Shown: positions 22,796 through 34,477, counted from the first letter of the stretch. The stretch is 64,000 nt of DNA from Ctenosaura bakeri (GCA_948474755.1 CAOLHI010000395.1:496001-560000); one strand, 5' to 3'. Translations and numbers: made by a program. Notes: generated by a model from the sequence alone, not told the origin.

Positions 22796-23157
22796 TTCAC
22801 TACTGAGACAGCTTCCTTGGAATCAGACCTTTTTGACCTTTAAGAGGTGATTTGTACTACCAGACTTCCTTGTGAGACAAGCTGCTCTTACAGCCATCTT
22901 GACCTTCATCTGAGACTAATTGGTGCCCCTCTACCAACCCGAACATCTCCAGTTGCACACTGATGGCCAGCCCTTGAAAAAGAAGACAAAAGAGATGAAG
23001 AGCTCAATGCTACGGGTGGAACCAACTGGTTGTTTTAGCAAATATACTTCATCAACACAATGTTCGGTAATGGTCATTGTGCATGGTGGACAAATAAAAC
23101 TAATCAGATCAACGTGAGCAAAGAGCTTGCCTATTCATTTGGAGGATGTTTTATGTA
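22796..23157. other. Unassigned non-coding stretch
   Basis: No recognisable feature. A plus-strand frame at 22920-23117 has no known domain. Confidence 0.35.
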
Positions 23158-23250
23158 TGTGTGTAGGCCTTCAAATCACATGGTGATACTGTGAATTTCA
23201 TAGGGTTTTTATAGGCATGGAATCTAGGGTAATACATACTTAACCATTTT
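23158..23250 (-). mobile_element. SINE tail-half fragment (Bov-B-like tail)
   Basis: GTGTAGGCCTTCAAATCACA, CATAGGGTTTTTATAGGCAT and GGGTAATACATACT resemble the tail and core of the MIR-like SINE on the minus strand. Diverged. Confidence 0.5.
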
Positions 23251-24372
23251 CCTTATTAGAGTGTCAAAAGTATTACCAACACACAGATTAAGAGGCAATC
23301 ATTTTTGAGGAAATGAGGAGAAAAGAATTTATTGCCAAATCCCATGAGTAAGTCTGAACAATTCTGGAAGCTTTGTTCCTTTAGGAACTTCTCCTAAAAC
23401 TTCCCTACTATGACGTCCATCCGTCTTCTCCCTCTGCATACCAGTGTCTTCAGATTTCATGGCAGGTGCACGTAAGACAGGTAAGTCAAATAAAGTTATC
23501 ACTGATCCCCCTCTGTCATACCTCACAAGAAACCACCTCAGGCATTGCAGGATGTTAAAAAGGAACATCACATGTTGAAACTTAATCTTATTATGAGCCA
23601 AGATTTGCTACTATTCCCCCAGCACTATCCTGAAGACTGGGGCTATTTCAAATATTAACAAGCTCATCATTATATGTGCTAAGCAAAAAAAATGTAGGAG
23701 CACATCACTATTCGCTCAGAAAAGAGCTGGGCTCATGCAAGTATGGGATTCCAGAAGGCTTAAGCTTTCTTGCTCAATCTCTTTGGGGTTATTTGCAGGT
23801 CATTACATTCTCCAGTGGACTTATGAACTCTACCCATTAGAGACTTGTGGTCACTGATAGTTTATCACAGATAAAAGAGCATATGACCTTCCTTTTTTTT
23901 AAGTGGAACGAATGGCCTCACTCTTGCTAAGGGTCACTGACTTTCTTAAACTCTGATTAATTCATGAACAAAATGGCAGGTGAGAGGAGTTAAAGGATAG
24001 TTATTCTAGGGTCTGAATGGGTTAACATCCCAAACTGGATGGAACTTCCCTATGGCCTTCAACTAGAAATGGGTGAAAACTATCTTTCCACACCCTCTAA
24101 AACCCACAGAACTGCCATCTCTTGAACATATCTCTTTTTTTCCAGCTGTATAACAACCAAAATCGTGATCAGAAGTGATGCTGGTAGGCATTTTGATTGA
24201 TATATGGCCAAAGACTAAGTAATTTCCCACTGCTGTTTGGGTTTCGATGTGACTTGGCACTCTGCCCCTATACAGTTGCCCACCTTACACTGCACCATCC
24301 TACATTCCATCCCTCAATACATAGATATGCTGAAAAATGGCCACAGATTTTGATGACAACCTTGCTGACCAG
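23251..24372. other. Unassigned non-coding stretch
   Basis: About 1.1 kb with no recognised transposon or gene. Confidence 0.4.
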
Positions 24373-24574
24373 GGCCATTTCCACACTACACTGTTATAGT
24401 GCTATTATTCCACTTTCGACATTCTATGGAATTCTGGGGTTTGGAGTTCACTGAGGCCAAAGAGCTCTTGGGCCGAGAATTCTAAATGTCCCTCCCTCAA
24501 CTTCAAATCCCAGGATTCCATAGGAAGTTGAAAGTGGAATAATAGCACTATAACAGTGTCGTGCAGAAATGGCC
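24373..24574. mobile_element. Family A fold-back MITE, copy 7
   Basis: GGCCATTTCC to AGAAATGGCC, 202 bp, exact CAG duplication (24370-24372 and 24575-24577). It has the longer central spacer (GGCCAAAGAGCTCTTGGG) typical of the 200-bp subtype. Confidence 0.93.
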
Positions 24575-25240
24575 CAGGTCATATGGCAACCCAGACCTGG
24601 GGTGGGCGTGGGATAAAGGCAGTTTTTGCAGCAGTCAGGAGATAGAAAAATGTGACAAATAGCTTTGGTGGTTGCTTTCCCTGTTGAGACCGGCATCCTC
24701 TATGGCATATATAACCCATTAGGAGTTTTCTAAGACTCCATATGGAGTTCTCACCAAAATCTTTGGAAGAGTCTCTTTTCTTTTCAAACTCTATACCACT
24801 GCTGCCAGGACATGCGCCTCAACCATGCCTTCTTCTAAAAAACACAACGTTCCCAAGCATTTGAACCTTTCCTATCTCTCCCCCAATCCCTCCTCTCATT
24901 CCTGGCTTTTTTGATGCTCCAGTGTTCAGCAAACATACAACGCATGCATGCTGGGCCTAGCATTGATTGGGAATGGGTTGAGATGGGCACTAAGACTTTA
25001 AAGCCTCCTCACGTACTAAAAACAAAACAAAACTCTACCTTGTTCTCCAGTTTTACTTCTCTTAAGATCTGACTCCTTACTTGTAGGCCCAGAAAAACAA
25101 AGCGGTGCCCTAAAACTTCAGCAACCGTCCTGAGACTTGGCAACCTTTATTGAGAGGGATGTTGGCTTCAATTGAGCACCAAGCTAAAACATGGATTTTC
25201 TGGAATAGTTTGGGGACCAAAGGATCATGGCCTGGCCTGG
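24575..25240. other. Unassigned non-coding stretch
   Basis: No recognisable gene or repeat. Confidence 0.35.
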
Positions 25241-25664
25241 GGCCATTCTCACTACAGAATTATAGCCCTGTTATTCCATTTTAACTGTCAGGATTCCATT
25301 CCATGGAATCTGGGGCCTTTTTGCACTACCTTGTTACAGTGCTATTATTCCACTTTCAACATTCTATGGCATCCTGGAGTTTGCAGTTTAGGGAGGGACT
25401 TTTACAATTCTCAGCCAGAGAGCTCTTTGGCCTCAGTAAACTACAAACCACAGAATTCCACGGAATGTCAAAAGTGGAATAATAGCACTATCAATGTGTG
25501 GTGCGGAAAGGTCCCTGGGGTCTGTAGTATGGTCAGGCACTGGAGTACTCTGGCTGAAAATTCTAAATGCTCCTCCTTAAACAGTTAATGATAGGATTCA
25601 ATAGGATTCAACATAGCAGTTATAGTGGAATGACGGTGCTATAATTCTACAGTGTGATTTGGCT
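25241..25664. mobile_element. Family B DNA element, host of a nested MITE
   Basis: Left arm GGCCATTCTCACTACAGAAT; right arm TATAATTCTACAGTGTGATT then GGCT. A family A MITE splits it at 25313-25514. Flanks CCTGG and CCAGG are near matches, so the exact duplication is unsure. Confidence 0.65.
25313..25514. mobile_element. Family A fold-back MITE, copy 8 (nested in B)
   Basis: GGGCCTTTTTGCAC to GTGCGGAAAGGTCC, 202 bp, exact CTG duplication (25310-25312 and 25515-25517). After removal, GGAATCTGGGGTCTGTAGT, a family B junction, is restored. Confidence 0.88.
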
Positions 25665-26512
25665 CCAGGTTACGGAGTCCTCCTACAATGTAGACCTTTG
25701 TGAATTATTTTAACTCATCTCAGACTATTAAATTGTTTATATTGTTGCAAAATATTTTGTTGACTATATCCTGCTCTGAGATTTTGAAACAGAGTAGGAT
25801 ATTTACTAATTGTGTATTAATTAAAGGGCATTGCCTCATGAGAGTTGGGTTAGCAATGCTTTGAAATGAGTGTGCATGTCACACATGCACATGCATAAAG
25901 GAAATATACAAAAATTGCTGAAAGGGACAAGAATAAGTACTTGATATAACCCGGTGTGACTGATGTACTAAAACATTAAACAAGTTACGTAAATGTCAGG
26001 TTAGATGTCTGAAAAGATTAAAATGTCTCTTAAAAGTTGAGTTCATTTTAATTGGGATGTAAAGAGTTGTAAGTTTCTGTTTGAACACGTCTCTGTAAAG
26101 CTACCTGCCTCTTCAAGATGTGTCTCCAGAAGTTAAGAAGGACAAAGTCAAGCCACGCGTGGGTCAAATGGCAGGGGACCCTTTCTTCTCGGAGCTGAGC
26201 ATATCGAGCTCTGACATATGCAGAGACATGCTAAGGTCATAGAAGAAGAATCTGAAAGCAGGGACACTGGGAAGCCACAGCAGGAGATGGGAAGGAAAAG
26301 CCACGGCCTTTCCACATCTTATGGTAGTTTGTTCACACAACAAACTGAAGAAAGCAAGAGCTGACAGAGCATATTGTTGAATGCTATTGAAACTCAGGGG
26401 GATTAGAACATAGTCCAACTGTATGATTTTCTTCCAGGTCTCAAGCAACGGATGCTCAGTAATGAGTACAGGGTGCCCATATGTCTTACTTTACTTGCAG
26501 TTATCTGTAGGA
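25665..26512. other. Mostly unassigned non-coding stretch
   Basis: AT-rich sequence at 25690-25830 ends in a weak LINE-like GATATTTACTAATTG signal. Nothing else is recognised. Confidence 0.3.
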
Positions 26513-27186
26513 TTAGAATAATAGAATCATAGAAATGTAGAGTTGGAAGAGACCCCGGGGGCCATCCAGTCCAACCCCCCTACCATGCAGGAACACCCTC
26601 AAAGCACTCCCGACAGATGGCCATCCAGCCTCTGCTTAAAAACCTCCAAGGAAGGAGCCTCCACTACACTCCGAGGCAGCAGATTCCACTGCCGGACAGC
26701 CCTGACTGTTAGGAAGTTCTTCCTGAGGTTCAGGTGGAATCTCCTTTCCTGCAGCTTGAATCCATTGCTCCTTGTCCTGGTCTCTGGAGCAGCAGAAAAC
26801 AAGCCCTCTCCTTCCTCTACATGGCATCCCTTCAAATATTTAAACATGGCTACCAAGTCCCCTCTTAACCTTCTCTTCTGCAGACTAAACATACCCAGCT
26901 CTCTAAGTCTATCATCATAGGGCTTCATGGCTTCCAGGCCCCTCACCATTTTTGTTGCCCTCCTCTGGACTTGCTCCAGCTTGACCATGTCCTTGAATTG
27001 GGGTGCCCAGAACTGGACACAGCATTCAAGATGAGGTCTAACCAAAGCAGAGTAGAGTGGTACCAGTACCTCCCTTGATCTAGACACCATACTCCTATTG
27101 ATTCAGCCAAGAATTGCATTGGCTTTCTTGGCTGCCACATCACCCTGCTGACTCATGTTCAGCTTGTTACCTACCATACAATCCAC
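26513..27186 (-). mobile_element. CR1 LINE 3' half, well preserved
   Basis: Minus frame 27090-26599 (163 aa) encodes the C-terminal part of a CR1 reverse transcriptase: [68 protein letters not shown] and [21 protein letters not shown] 3' UTR follows and ends in repeated AGAATCATAGAA-type octamers near 26515, a CR1 hallmark. The 5' part is missing, as is usual for truncated CR1 copies. The left (3') end is at about 26515; the right joins an L2 at about 27187. Confidence 0.95.
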
Positions 27187-27552
27187 CCCATGCATTCAGG
27201 TCCTCTGGAGGGCATTTACTTAAACCATCCAGGACTAGACTGGCAATGGTCACCCAGAAGATTTTCTCATCGGCCGCCCTGAGACTGTGGAATGACCTGC
27301 CGGAAGACATATGACAGCAAAATATGCTGCCTGAATCCAAAAAAATACTAAAGACCTGTCTCTTCTGGCAGGCCTACCTGTCTCTTTTGTAATTATGATG
27401 TATTTTTAATTATGATATATTTTAATTAAGATATATTTGTATTTTAAATGATTTTATGTGTTTTTAGTGTATTTTAACCTATAATGTTTCTTAAATTGTA
27501 TTTTAATTTATGTTGTACTCCACCTCAAGGCTTGGGGAGAGGCGGGTGAGAA
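27187..27552 (+). mobile_element. L2 LINE 3' end
   Basis: The coding end includes RLAMVTQKIFSSAALRLWND then LPEDI, an in-frame stop, and a T/A-rich 3' UTR. The 3' terminus is CACCTCAAGGCTTGGGGAGA with GGCGGG, which can pair into a stem. The (AAT)n tract extends it. It faces away from the CR1 at its left. Confidence 0.9.

Positions 27553-27612
<60 letters not shown>
27553..27612. repeat. (AAT)n microsatellite at the L2 tail
   Basis: About 19 AAT units directly follow the L2 3' terminus, so the tract probably grew from the L2 tail repeat. Confidence 0.95.
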
Positions 27613-27613
<1 letters not shown>

Positions 27614-27899
27614 TTATTACTCTAATAGTATTACTTTCCATGGGATTTTCCTATGTCTAAATTCAAAAAGTGCTGGTGAGACATGCCTTAGAAATTATAA
27701 ATGTGTCCGTTTTGAAAAGTGTGCATGGAAATTCATTTTTTTTAAAAAAATCCAAGCATAAAGAGAGAGAGAAAGGGGAAAAAAAGACACACTTGAATCA
27801 GAACAGGCTTTATCCTGGAAAGAAAAAGCAAACTTTTCTTTTTTTGACTGGGGTTGGGGGTGAATGAGGACCTAAGTGAAATAATGCTTCACAAGTTAA
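27613..27899. other. Unassigned non-coding stretch
   Basis: Contains A-rich and GAGAG runs near 27760; no gene. Confidence 0.35.
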
Positions 27900-28190
27900 C
27901 CAATGCTTCAAGCCTCTATGTGCACACTCAGCATTTCTTTCAACATGAGACCCAATTTTGTGTATGGTGAAGTTATGTGGCACCTGTGCAATGTTACCTC
28001 CTTAGTGAATGATGGTATTGGACAACCACATGCATAAAGAGATGTACAATGTGCAACAATGTGCAATGCACATGGAGATGGACAGCAATTTGCAATGCAT
28101 AACCACATACAATGACACCACGTGTGTAACTCTGCTTCTGCAACATTGAACTGAATGTGGTGGTCTTGCATTGGACAAAAATGACCAAGT
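27900..28190. repeat. Family H repeat copy
   Basis: The block GGCACCTGTGCAATGTTACC then TCCTTAGTGAATGAT and GGACAACCA parallels 50535-50590. Words GTGCAATG and TGCAATGC recur many times. Confidence 0.5.
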
Positions 28191-28889
28191 GATTCCTCAG
28201 GGGAACTTACACATGTATGAGACGCAAACAGAATCCCAGCCTAGAATATATGATATACTTCATATCTAGAAGGGGACTCGTTCACAATTAGAATTCCAAG
28301 AGATTTTTCTTATACCTGTAGAAAGTAAAGTGGTAAAAAGAGTCCTGTAAGTAGTCAGAGAGATTCCCCTTTCTCTCTCTTCTTGATGTCTCTCTCATTC
28401 TGGACGTTTGCCAGTGGCCTTGAGTCACCTCTCTGCTGGTAGGTGTGCTGTTAGATGTGTTTGGATTAAAGAGTGTCTCCTTCTGTGACAAAGTTTGGTA
28501 AGTATTGATCTCTTACAATATGCCATGCGTGTCTTTGAGAACAAAGGGAAGTGACACTTGGAATTGCAGAAGAGTCTAAACTAGCTGCTGTAATTGATCT
28601 TCCTCCCTTCCCCCTCCCTCCTCTCCCAAAGTCATATACCTGTTTCTTCCAGAGGCTGCAGCAAAGTGACTGACCCATCAATTTATGAGCTAGATTCGGT
28701 GCATCTGAACTAGTTTAGGCTGTGTTTCTTTTATTTTCAGGCTGACTGAGCTGAGCTGCACGAACAGCAGAATCATACAGTATCTCTATTACTGGATGTG
28801 CCACTTGGTCCATTAGTGGGCACAGAATACTGCAGTTTTCCATACCCTCTGGCAGTTTATATTTGAAAATAGGGACCAACAGGCTTGTA
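28191..28889. other. Unassigned non-coding stretch
   Basis: No recognisable gene or repeat. Confidence 0.35.
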
Positions 28890-29110
28890 AACATCAATAG
28901 GCTGTTACCCTATTACTGACATGCGCAGCCATTATTGCACTGCACATACAGAGTGATTTGTTAAGATAATATGCAATGGTTATATCCAGCTCACAGCAAC
29001 ATATATAGAGTTGTGCATTTGGAACTGTTGCATTTGCCATAGTACATTGAAGTACATAGAGTAGCATGTGAATGTGTACTGCCTCTGTGCATTGCCTGTG
29101 CATATTATGC
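28890..29110. repeat. Family H-like repeat
   Basis: Recurrent TTGCACTGCACATA, GTTGTGCATTTGG and GTGCATTGCCTGTGCAT words; diverged relative to 27900 and 50535. Confidence 0.35.
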
Positions 29111-29229
29111 TTTGCAATTTCCTCAACTGGCTATGAAACATGGACTTTGGCTATTTATCCACATATATTGTGCTACAGTGGCATTCCATATAGGGATTGT
29201 CTGATGTAACTCCATTTGTGAATATTTAT

Positions 29230-29750
29230 GCTATGTGTTGTGCCCCTGTCCCAGGATCTATACAGGACCCTTCCCAACAGCCGTGTCCTAGAGTGATGAG
29301 AGGAAACAGGCTGCTGAGAGGGAGGCTGCTTGGACTAGGCTGAGGAAATATCAATGAGCAGCACCTGTTCACCACAGCTATTTAAGTCTGCAGGCGTGGC
29401 TGCTCCTTGCTTGCAGCAAATTATTAGCAAGCCCTCACAACCTTTGTGTCTCCTGCTTCCTGAAACCCTCCGGATGGATCTCTGCCTCCTGCACCTTTGG
29501 ACTGGACCTTGACCTAGCTTGGCTTGTATTTTCCTGGTGTTTGGTATATTTGGACTCCCCAAGTGTTCCTGGCCTCTCTCCTCCCTTGCTGGTTGTGACC
29601 TGGCAGCGAGAAATTCCTGACATGACCTTTGCCTGGACTATGGATTTTGCCATTAGACTCTCTTTCTCTGGACTTATGGGAAACCTGGACTCTGTATCTC
29701 TAAATCTACTGAGAACTCGGACTGCAAAATGACTAAGACAAACTTTGCTT
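29230..29750 (+). mobile_element. Possible solo LTR (Gypsy-like)
   Basis: The sequence starts TGTTGTGCCCCTGTCCC, has a TATA-like CTATTTAAGTCTGC, and then a long series of TGGACT/CTGGAC words. This composition is known from squamate Gypsy LTRs. I could not fix the ends or a target duplication, and no gag or pol is adjacent. This is a class-level inference. Confidence 0.4.
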
Positions 29751-29989
29751 GCCAGCTCCTGTTAACAGGTTAATTAGATAGCTGGAAGCCTTGGCTGGCT
29801 GCCAGCACAGGACAACCAAAGCAGTATAGGATCTTAGCCACAAAGCTCAAGACCTCCACCCACACAGTGATCTCACAATGCTTAAAACCCTACCCCATTG
29901 TTTCTTTGTTTAAACTGTAACAGCCAGTCCACAGTACCCACACAAGTCATTTTACCTCTTCAGTCCCACTGCACCAGGCTCATAACACA
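29751..29989. other. Unassigned short stretch
   Basis: Between the LTR-like block and the next MITE; no recognised feature. Confidence 0.3.
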
Positions 29990-30177
29990 CCCCACATCCT
30001 ACTACTATGATTCCACTTTCAACATCCTGTGGAATTCTGGGGTTTATAGTTTACTGAGGCCAAAGGACTCTCTGGCTGAGAGTTCTAAATGCCCCTCCCT
30101 AAACTGCAAACCCCAGGATTCCATCAGGTGTTAAAAGTGGAATAACAGCACTGTAACAATGTAGTGTGGAAATGACC
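29990..30177. mobile_element. Family A fold-back MITE, copy 9 (left end decayed)
   Basis: Internal arms TATGATTCCACTTTCAACAT and AAAAGTGGAATAACAGCACT are clear. The right end GTGTGGAAATGACC is kept; the left terminus is lost. Confidence 0.8.
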
Positions 30178-30179
30178 TT

Positions 30180-30234
30180 GGTCTTCCAGAATCCTAGTTC
30201 AAATCTCAAATCGCTACATCACGTTGACTCCTTA
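30180..30234 (-). mobile_element. MIR-like SINE head fragment
   Basis: Antisense of the tRNA-like head: GGTCTTCCAGAATCCTAGTT, AAATCGCTACATCACGTTGA. Only about 55 bp. Confidence 0.5.
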
Positions 30235-30647
30235 GCTAGTGACACACACAGATGTAAGTCCAAGTTATGCCTACAAATGTTTTTATGATCCATCTAATTG
30301 CTGGAATTTGGCTCTGTCATTATCATTGACCTTCAAAGCTCTGGCCTTACCTCTTCTGGTGCTGGGGCACTTCTCATGATCATTTGGTGGAGAAGATAAT
30401 AGGGACTGGTCAGGCAGTGGCTGATTGTGCTTCAGTAAGTGGCTGCAGGATGACACAGGCATCTTTCTGGAAGCTACAGAGATGTCTTATGGTTTGAGAA
30501 GGTAAAATCTTATTTCTGTGGATGACTACTGAAGAACAGCCATGGCTTAGCCACTCCTTCATGTCTCCTTGCCATCAAATGGCAGTGTGGTGGCACTATA
30601 GCATCAGGTGAGGTAATATCAAGAATCAGTGATTAGGAGGGCACTCA
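30235..30647. other. Unassigned non-coding stretch
   Basis: No recognisable gene or repeat. Confidence 0.35.
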
Positions 30648-30706
30648 CTTTTCTTTTCTTTTCTTTTCTTTTCTTTTCTTTTCTTTTCTTTTCTTTTCTT
30701 TTCTTT
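30648..30706. repeat. (CTTTT)n microsatellite
   Basis: About eleven CTTTT units. The Lys-rich minus frame is an artefact of the repeat. Confidence 0.97.
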
Positions 30707-30997
30707 CTCTTTTTCCCCTGATGGAGCTTCATATTCCACCAGTGCAATGAATGACCTGAGCTAAATCTTTTTTCAACCCCTTCTCTCAAACTTGTTGTTA
30801 ATGTTTTTATTAAATCCATAGACTTAAAAACAGTAAATCAGATTACACTCTGAAACTTATTACCCCACAAAAAACTTTAAATACAAATCCAGTATCCCTA
30901 TTCTTAATCTTCTATCAACTTTCTTCTCTGAAAGTTATGGGTGCTTCATTATTTCTTATTTTGCTTCAGTGTCCATTCTTAACCATATAATATAATA

Positions 30998-31270
30998 ATA
31001 TTTATTTATTTATTTATATCCCGCCTCTCCACTTGGATCGAGGCAGCGAACAACATGAAATACATTATACATTACAAATAGCATGTATTTCTATACCGCT
31101 TATCAGCTAAGTGCTCTCTAAGCGGTTTACAATGTGTTTTTTAGCTAATTGCCCCCAACAAGCTGGATACTCATTTTACCGACCTGCGGAAGGATGGAAG
31201 GCTGAGTCAACCTGGAGCCCGGCAGGATCGAACTCACAACCTTGTGGCTGCAGTACTGACATTTAACCAC
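30998..31270 (-). mobile_element. tRNA-derived SINE with L2-like tail, fuller copy
   Basis: Antisense tail (TTTA)n with CCCGCCTCTCCACTTGGATC, body AAGCTGGATACTCATTTTAC and CTGAGTCAACCTGGAGCC, then box-B-like GGATCGAACTCACAACC. It retains the segment deleted in the copy at 16924, including ACCGCTTATCAGCTAAGTGC. Confidence 0.9.
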
Positions 31271-32992
31271 ATATTTTTTCACTAGAAATATCAATATTTT
31301 TAAAATATTTCATATAATTTGCTACTTCGAATATGAAATTTTCACACAACAGGAAAAACATACGTATGCACAACCAAAAATACATGGTTCTAAATTTCAA
31401 TGAAGACTGGAATAAAACGTGAACCCCACTCCATTTCCATTATACTTAAAGTTTTAACACTTCCACTGTAGATAGTTCCCCCGACTGCCTTTCCCATAGG
31501 GGGGCAACTATCTTCCATACATCTCAGAATTGTTCAAACAACTCCTCCCAAACTTTAGGTTCCCTGTTCTAAGTTCTTATCATAGCTTTTATCTTCCAGA
31601 TCCTTGTTATTCAATGCATACATGCACAAACACATACAATCATAGAGTTTAAAGCGGACAGTTCAACTTATATTTTGAAGTGAGGTTTACAGACGGAAAG
31701 CTGTAAGCTAGCGTTTATGTTCTTCATCAATTTAGGTCAATTTCTTTTAAATGACTCCTCCCCCCTTGAGGCATGGCTAAGCCAAGAAAACAGCATCCAA
31801 TGAAGCACCCAAATAAATATTCACTCAGGCTAATTAGCTCACTACTCCACAATGCCATGGTGTCAGTATCAAATGTTTTATGTCATCGGATTTCAAAAGA
31901 ACTTTTATCTCATTTCTGTACAGGAATAAGGAGATGTGAGAGCATCAATATTTTAAACTGCTCATAATTAAAACTTCATGCGTTTGGCTCAGAAGCCAGT
32001 TTGGCAAGCCGGGCTGATTGTTTCGTGCACCTGTGACCAGTCCACAGCAGCTCGTATCAACAGCTGGGCAGTAAGTGTGGTCTAATGTTGTTCACCCCTA
32101 AAATGTTCTCAGTATGCCATGGGTAGTAATGAAATCTTCCTCTTTCTTTCTTTTGTATGACTCCATTAATATTAAGAGCAAAGAGTCAAGTGTGCACGGA
32201 GGTGTTTCCTATTCAGGATGTCATTAAGGAATGTAGAATATCACAGCTACCCCACCAGACTGTTGTTACCCGAGATACACACCACAGAATGAAAGACAGA
32301 AAGAGAGAAAGGAGAAAAGATGGCTGAAATCACAGATAAGGTCAAGATGTATTCTTATATCAAAGAATTCCTTTGATGAAGAGCGCCTTTGGGATGCCAA
32401 CAACCTCCCTGTAGTACTCTTCTCAGTTACACCCATGTAATACTAATTAAATTAATGGGACAAAAATACCAGTGCATTTTTAAAGTAATTAATGGCAGGA
32501 CATCAGGACTTAACCTTATAGAATTCCCTTGTGGCAGTTTCTGACTACAATATTTTCTGTTGCAAGGTCTACAGTACAATGACAATTGTATTTTCTATTT
32601 TTTTTCCTTTAAAGAATAATGGGCCACCACAAGATGTTCTCAGATAACATTGCCAGTAATAAATGTGACAAAGATGTTTTGCAAGTTTCAAATGTCTATC
32701 TGACCCTTCTCAGTTCAAACTTAGCCCAGGGTAGTGATTCAAAGGCAAATACTGCTTGTTATTAATTTTTTTTTTCTGTTAGTGTCAATAAATTGTTTTA
32801 ACATTCATCCTGCGGACACTGAGAGATGGTCTACTTCTCAAAATGGACAAAATGGTCACCATCACCTTGATTGGTAGGGCCCATGGGAGAACGGCAAAAA
32901 TCAACAAAGAAGCAGAAGTCCAGAATGATCCCTTTTGAAGCAAAAACTCCCCAAATTTTCCCCACTCACATGGGCAGTGGTCATGTGGCCTT
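31271..32992. other. Unassigned stretch, possibly with a conserved element
   Basis: No transposon recognised. The non-repetitive block at about 31975-32290 has balanced composition and no microsatellite, so it may be older unique DNA. Whether it is conserved cannot be judged from one sequence. Confidence 0.3.
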
Positions 32993-33062
32993 GGGAATTC
33001 TTGGAGTTGTAGTTCAACAATTAACTTCCTACACTCTGCCAAGAAGTTTTGGTTGGCACCCA
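32993..33062. mobile_element. Family G MITE arm
   Basis: GGGAATTCTTGGAGTTGTAG then TTCAACAATTAAC resembles the arm of a squamate MITE ending in CAACTCCCAGAAT. Only one arm. Confidence 0.4.
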
Positions 33063-33104
33063 AGTATTTGAAGAGTTAGCCTGATGAGAATCTCAAGTGT
33101 TTGC

Positions 33105-33293
33105 ATTGTTGTGTGCCTTCAAGTCACTTCTGACTTATGGCAACCAGAAAGTGAACCTACCATGGGGTTTTACAGGGGCTGAGAGTGTGTGATGCACTTG
33201 ATGTCCCCCAGTGGGTTATCATGGCCAAGCGAGGAATTGAACTCTGGTCTCCAGGGTTGTAGTTCAATGCTCAAACCACTATTCCATGCTCTT
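33105..33293 (-). mobile_element. MIR-like SINE with Bov-B-like tail, best copy
   Basis: Antisense tail TTGTTGTGTGCCTTCAAGTC and CTTCTGACTTATGGCAACC, body CATGGGGTTTTACAGGGGC, core CCCCAGTGGGTTATCATGG and head GGTCTCCAGGGTTGTAGTTC. The tRNA-like head, MIR/CORE-like middle and Bov-B-like tail are in SINE order. It is the reference copy I used for the others. Confidence 0.85.
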
Positions 33294-34158
33294 CTTAAAT
33301 GTTTAGGGGTCATCAAATAGGCTGATGGACATCTGTGTCACATTATCACATATGGACGTGAGAATGTCTGGATTTTTCAACTTGCTCTTTCTCAGCACTT
33401 TTGGAAAGTATTGGTGGGCTTGTTTCACTTTGGGAGTGAAGAAAGATTTGAGTAGCATTTTGTGAGGCAGAGAAGGAATAAGTTATTCCTTCCGCAAAGC
33501 AACAGAGAAGGAATAGGTTATATTTAGGATTAAAAGGTTTTCTCAGGAAGCTTTGGGGATTACATTGGGTTGTTTATTGTTTGTAAACTCATAGCTGTCT
33601 CCTTCTTTTTACTTCTCTTCTCTCCCCTTCAACTTCCTCTGAGTCTTTTTTTTTTAAGGTTATTGATCCAAAGCATCTTCAATTAACAGGAAGCAATGAG
33701 CTGTTTATTTAATTATTATTTCTTCCACACTGTAAAACTATTTTACTTCTTATTTGTAATAAGGGAAAGTTAGGATCAACAACAGACAATTCTGATGTGG
33801 CATAATACCTGTCAAATGTTTTCTTTCATTCACAAATTTTATTCCAAATGGATGCAGCTAGTCACCCAGTTTTGACCGTGAAACTCTTAGGCAAAAAGAT
33901 CACAGTTCTTCAGGTAGGCTGGAGTCTGCCTTATTTGTGTGATTAAATGGGGTTGGGATCTAGGGGTTTGTGATACTGACATAATAGCACCCTTTAGAAA
34001 AGCAAGATTTTTTCCAGGTGACTTCTGTCTGGCTTTCTGCAGGGCTTCTTCTGTTTATTATTGCCACTAGACAAGTGTTCAATGGATCTGAAGGGAGGGG
34101 AATGGAAGTGGAGGAACGTTGGTGGTGGAGAAGCCATGTGGACGATGTTTGAGTCAAA
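33294..34158. other. Unassigned non-coding stretch
   Basis: No recognisable gene or repeat. Confidence 0.35.
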
Positions 34159-34477
34159 GGCCATTTCCATACTACACTATTACAGTGCTATTATTTCACT
34201 TTCCACATCCTATGGAATCCTTGGATTTGCAGATTAGGGAGAGCCATTTAGAATTCTCAGCTAGACAGCTGAGGCCATTTCTGCACTAGACCGTTGCAGT
34301 GCTATTCTGCCACTTCCAACATCCTTTGGAATCCTGGAGTCTGCAATGTTGAATGTGGAATCATAGCACTATAACAGTCTAGTGAGGAAATGGCCCCAGT
34401 AAACTACAAACCGCAGAATTCCACAGGATGATGAAAGTGGAATAATAGCACTATAACAATGTGGAACAGAAATGGCC
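34159..34477. mobile_element. Family A MITE, copy 10 (host of a nested copy)
   Basis: GGCCATTTCC to AGAAATGGCC with an exact AAA duplication (34156-34158 and 34478-34480). It is split by copy 11 at 34273-34395. Confidence 0.88.
34273..34395. mobile_element. Family A MITE, copy 11 (nested, shortened)
   Basis: GGCCATTTCTGCAC to TGAGGAAATGGCC, only 123 bp, with the centre mostly lost. A few bases of the host copy seem to be missing at the left junction, so no clean duplication is visible. Confidence 0.8.

Noticed and set aside
26543..26920. 125-aa plus-strand frame opposite CR1
   Set aside because: Antisense shadow of the CR1 reverse-transcriptase frame; the same applies to 44516-44827 and the minus frames at 46040-46359.
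30619..30819. Lys-rich minus-strand frame
   Set aside because: Artefact of the (CTTTT)n repeat.
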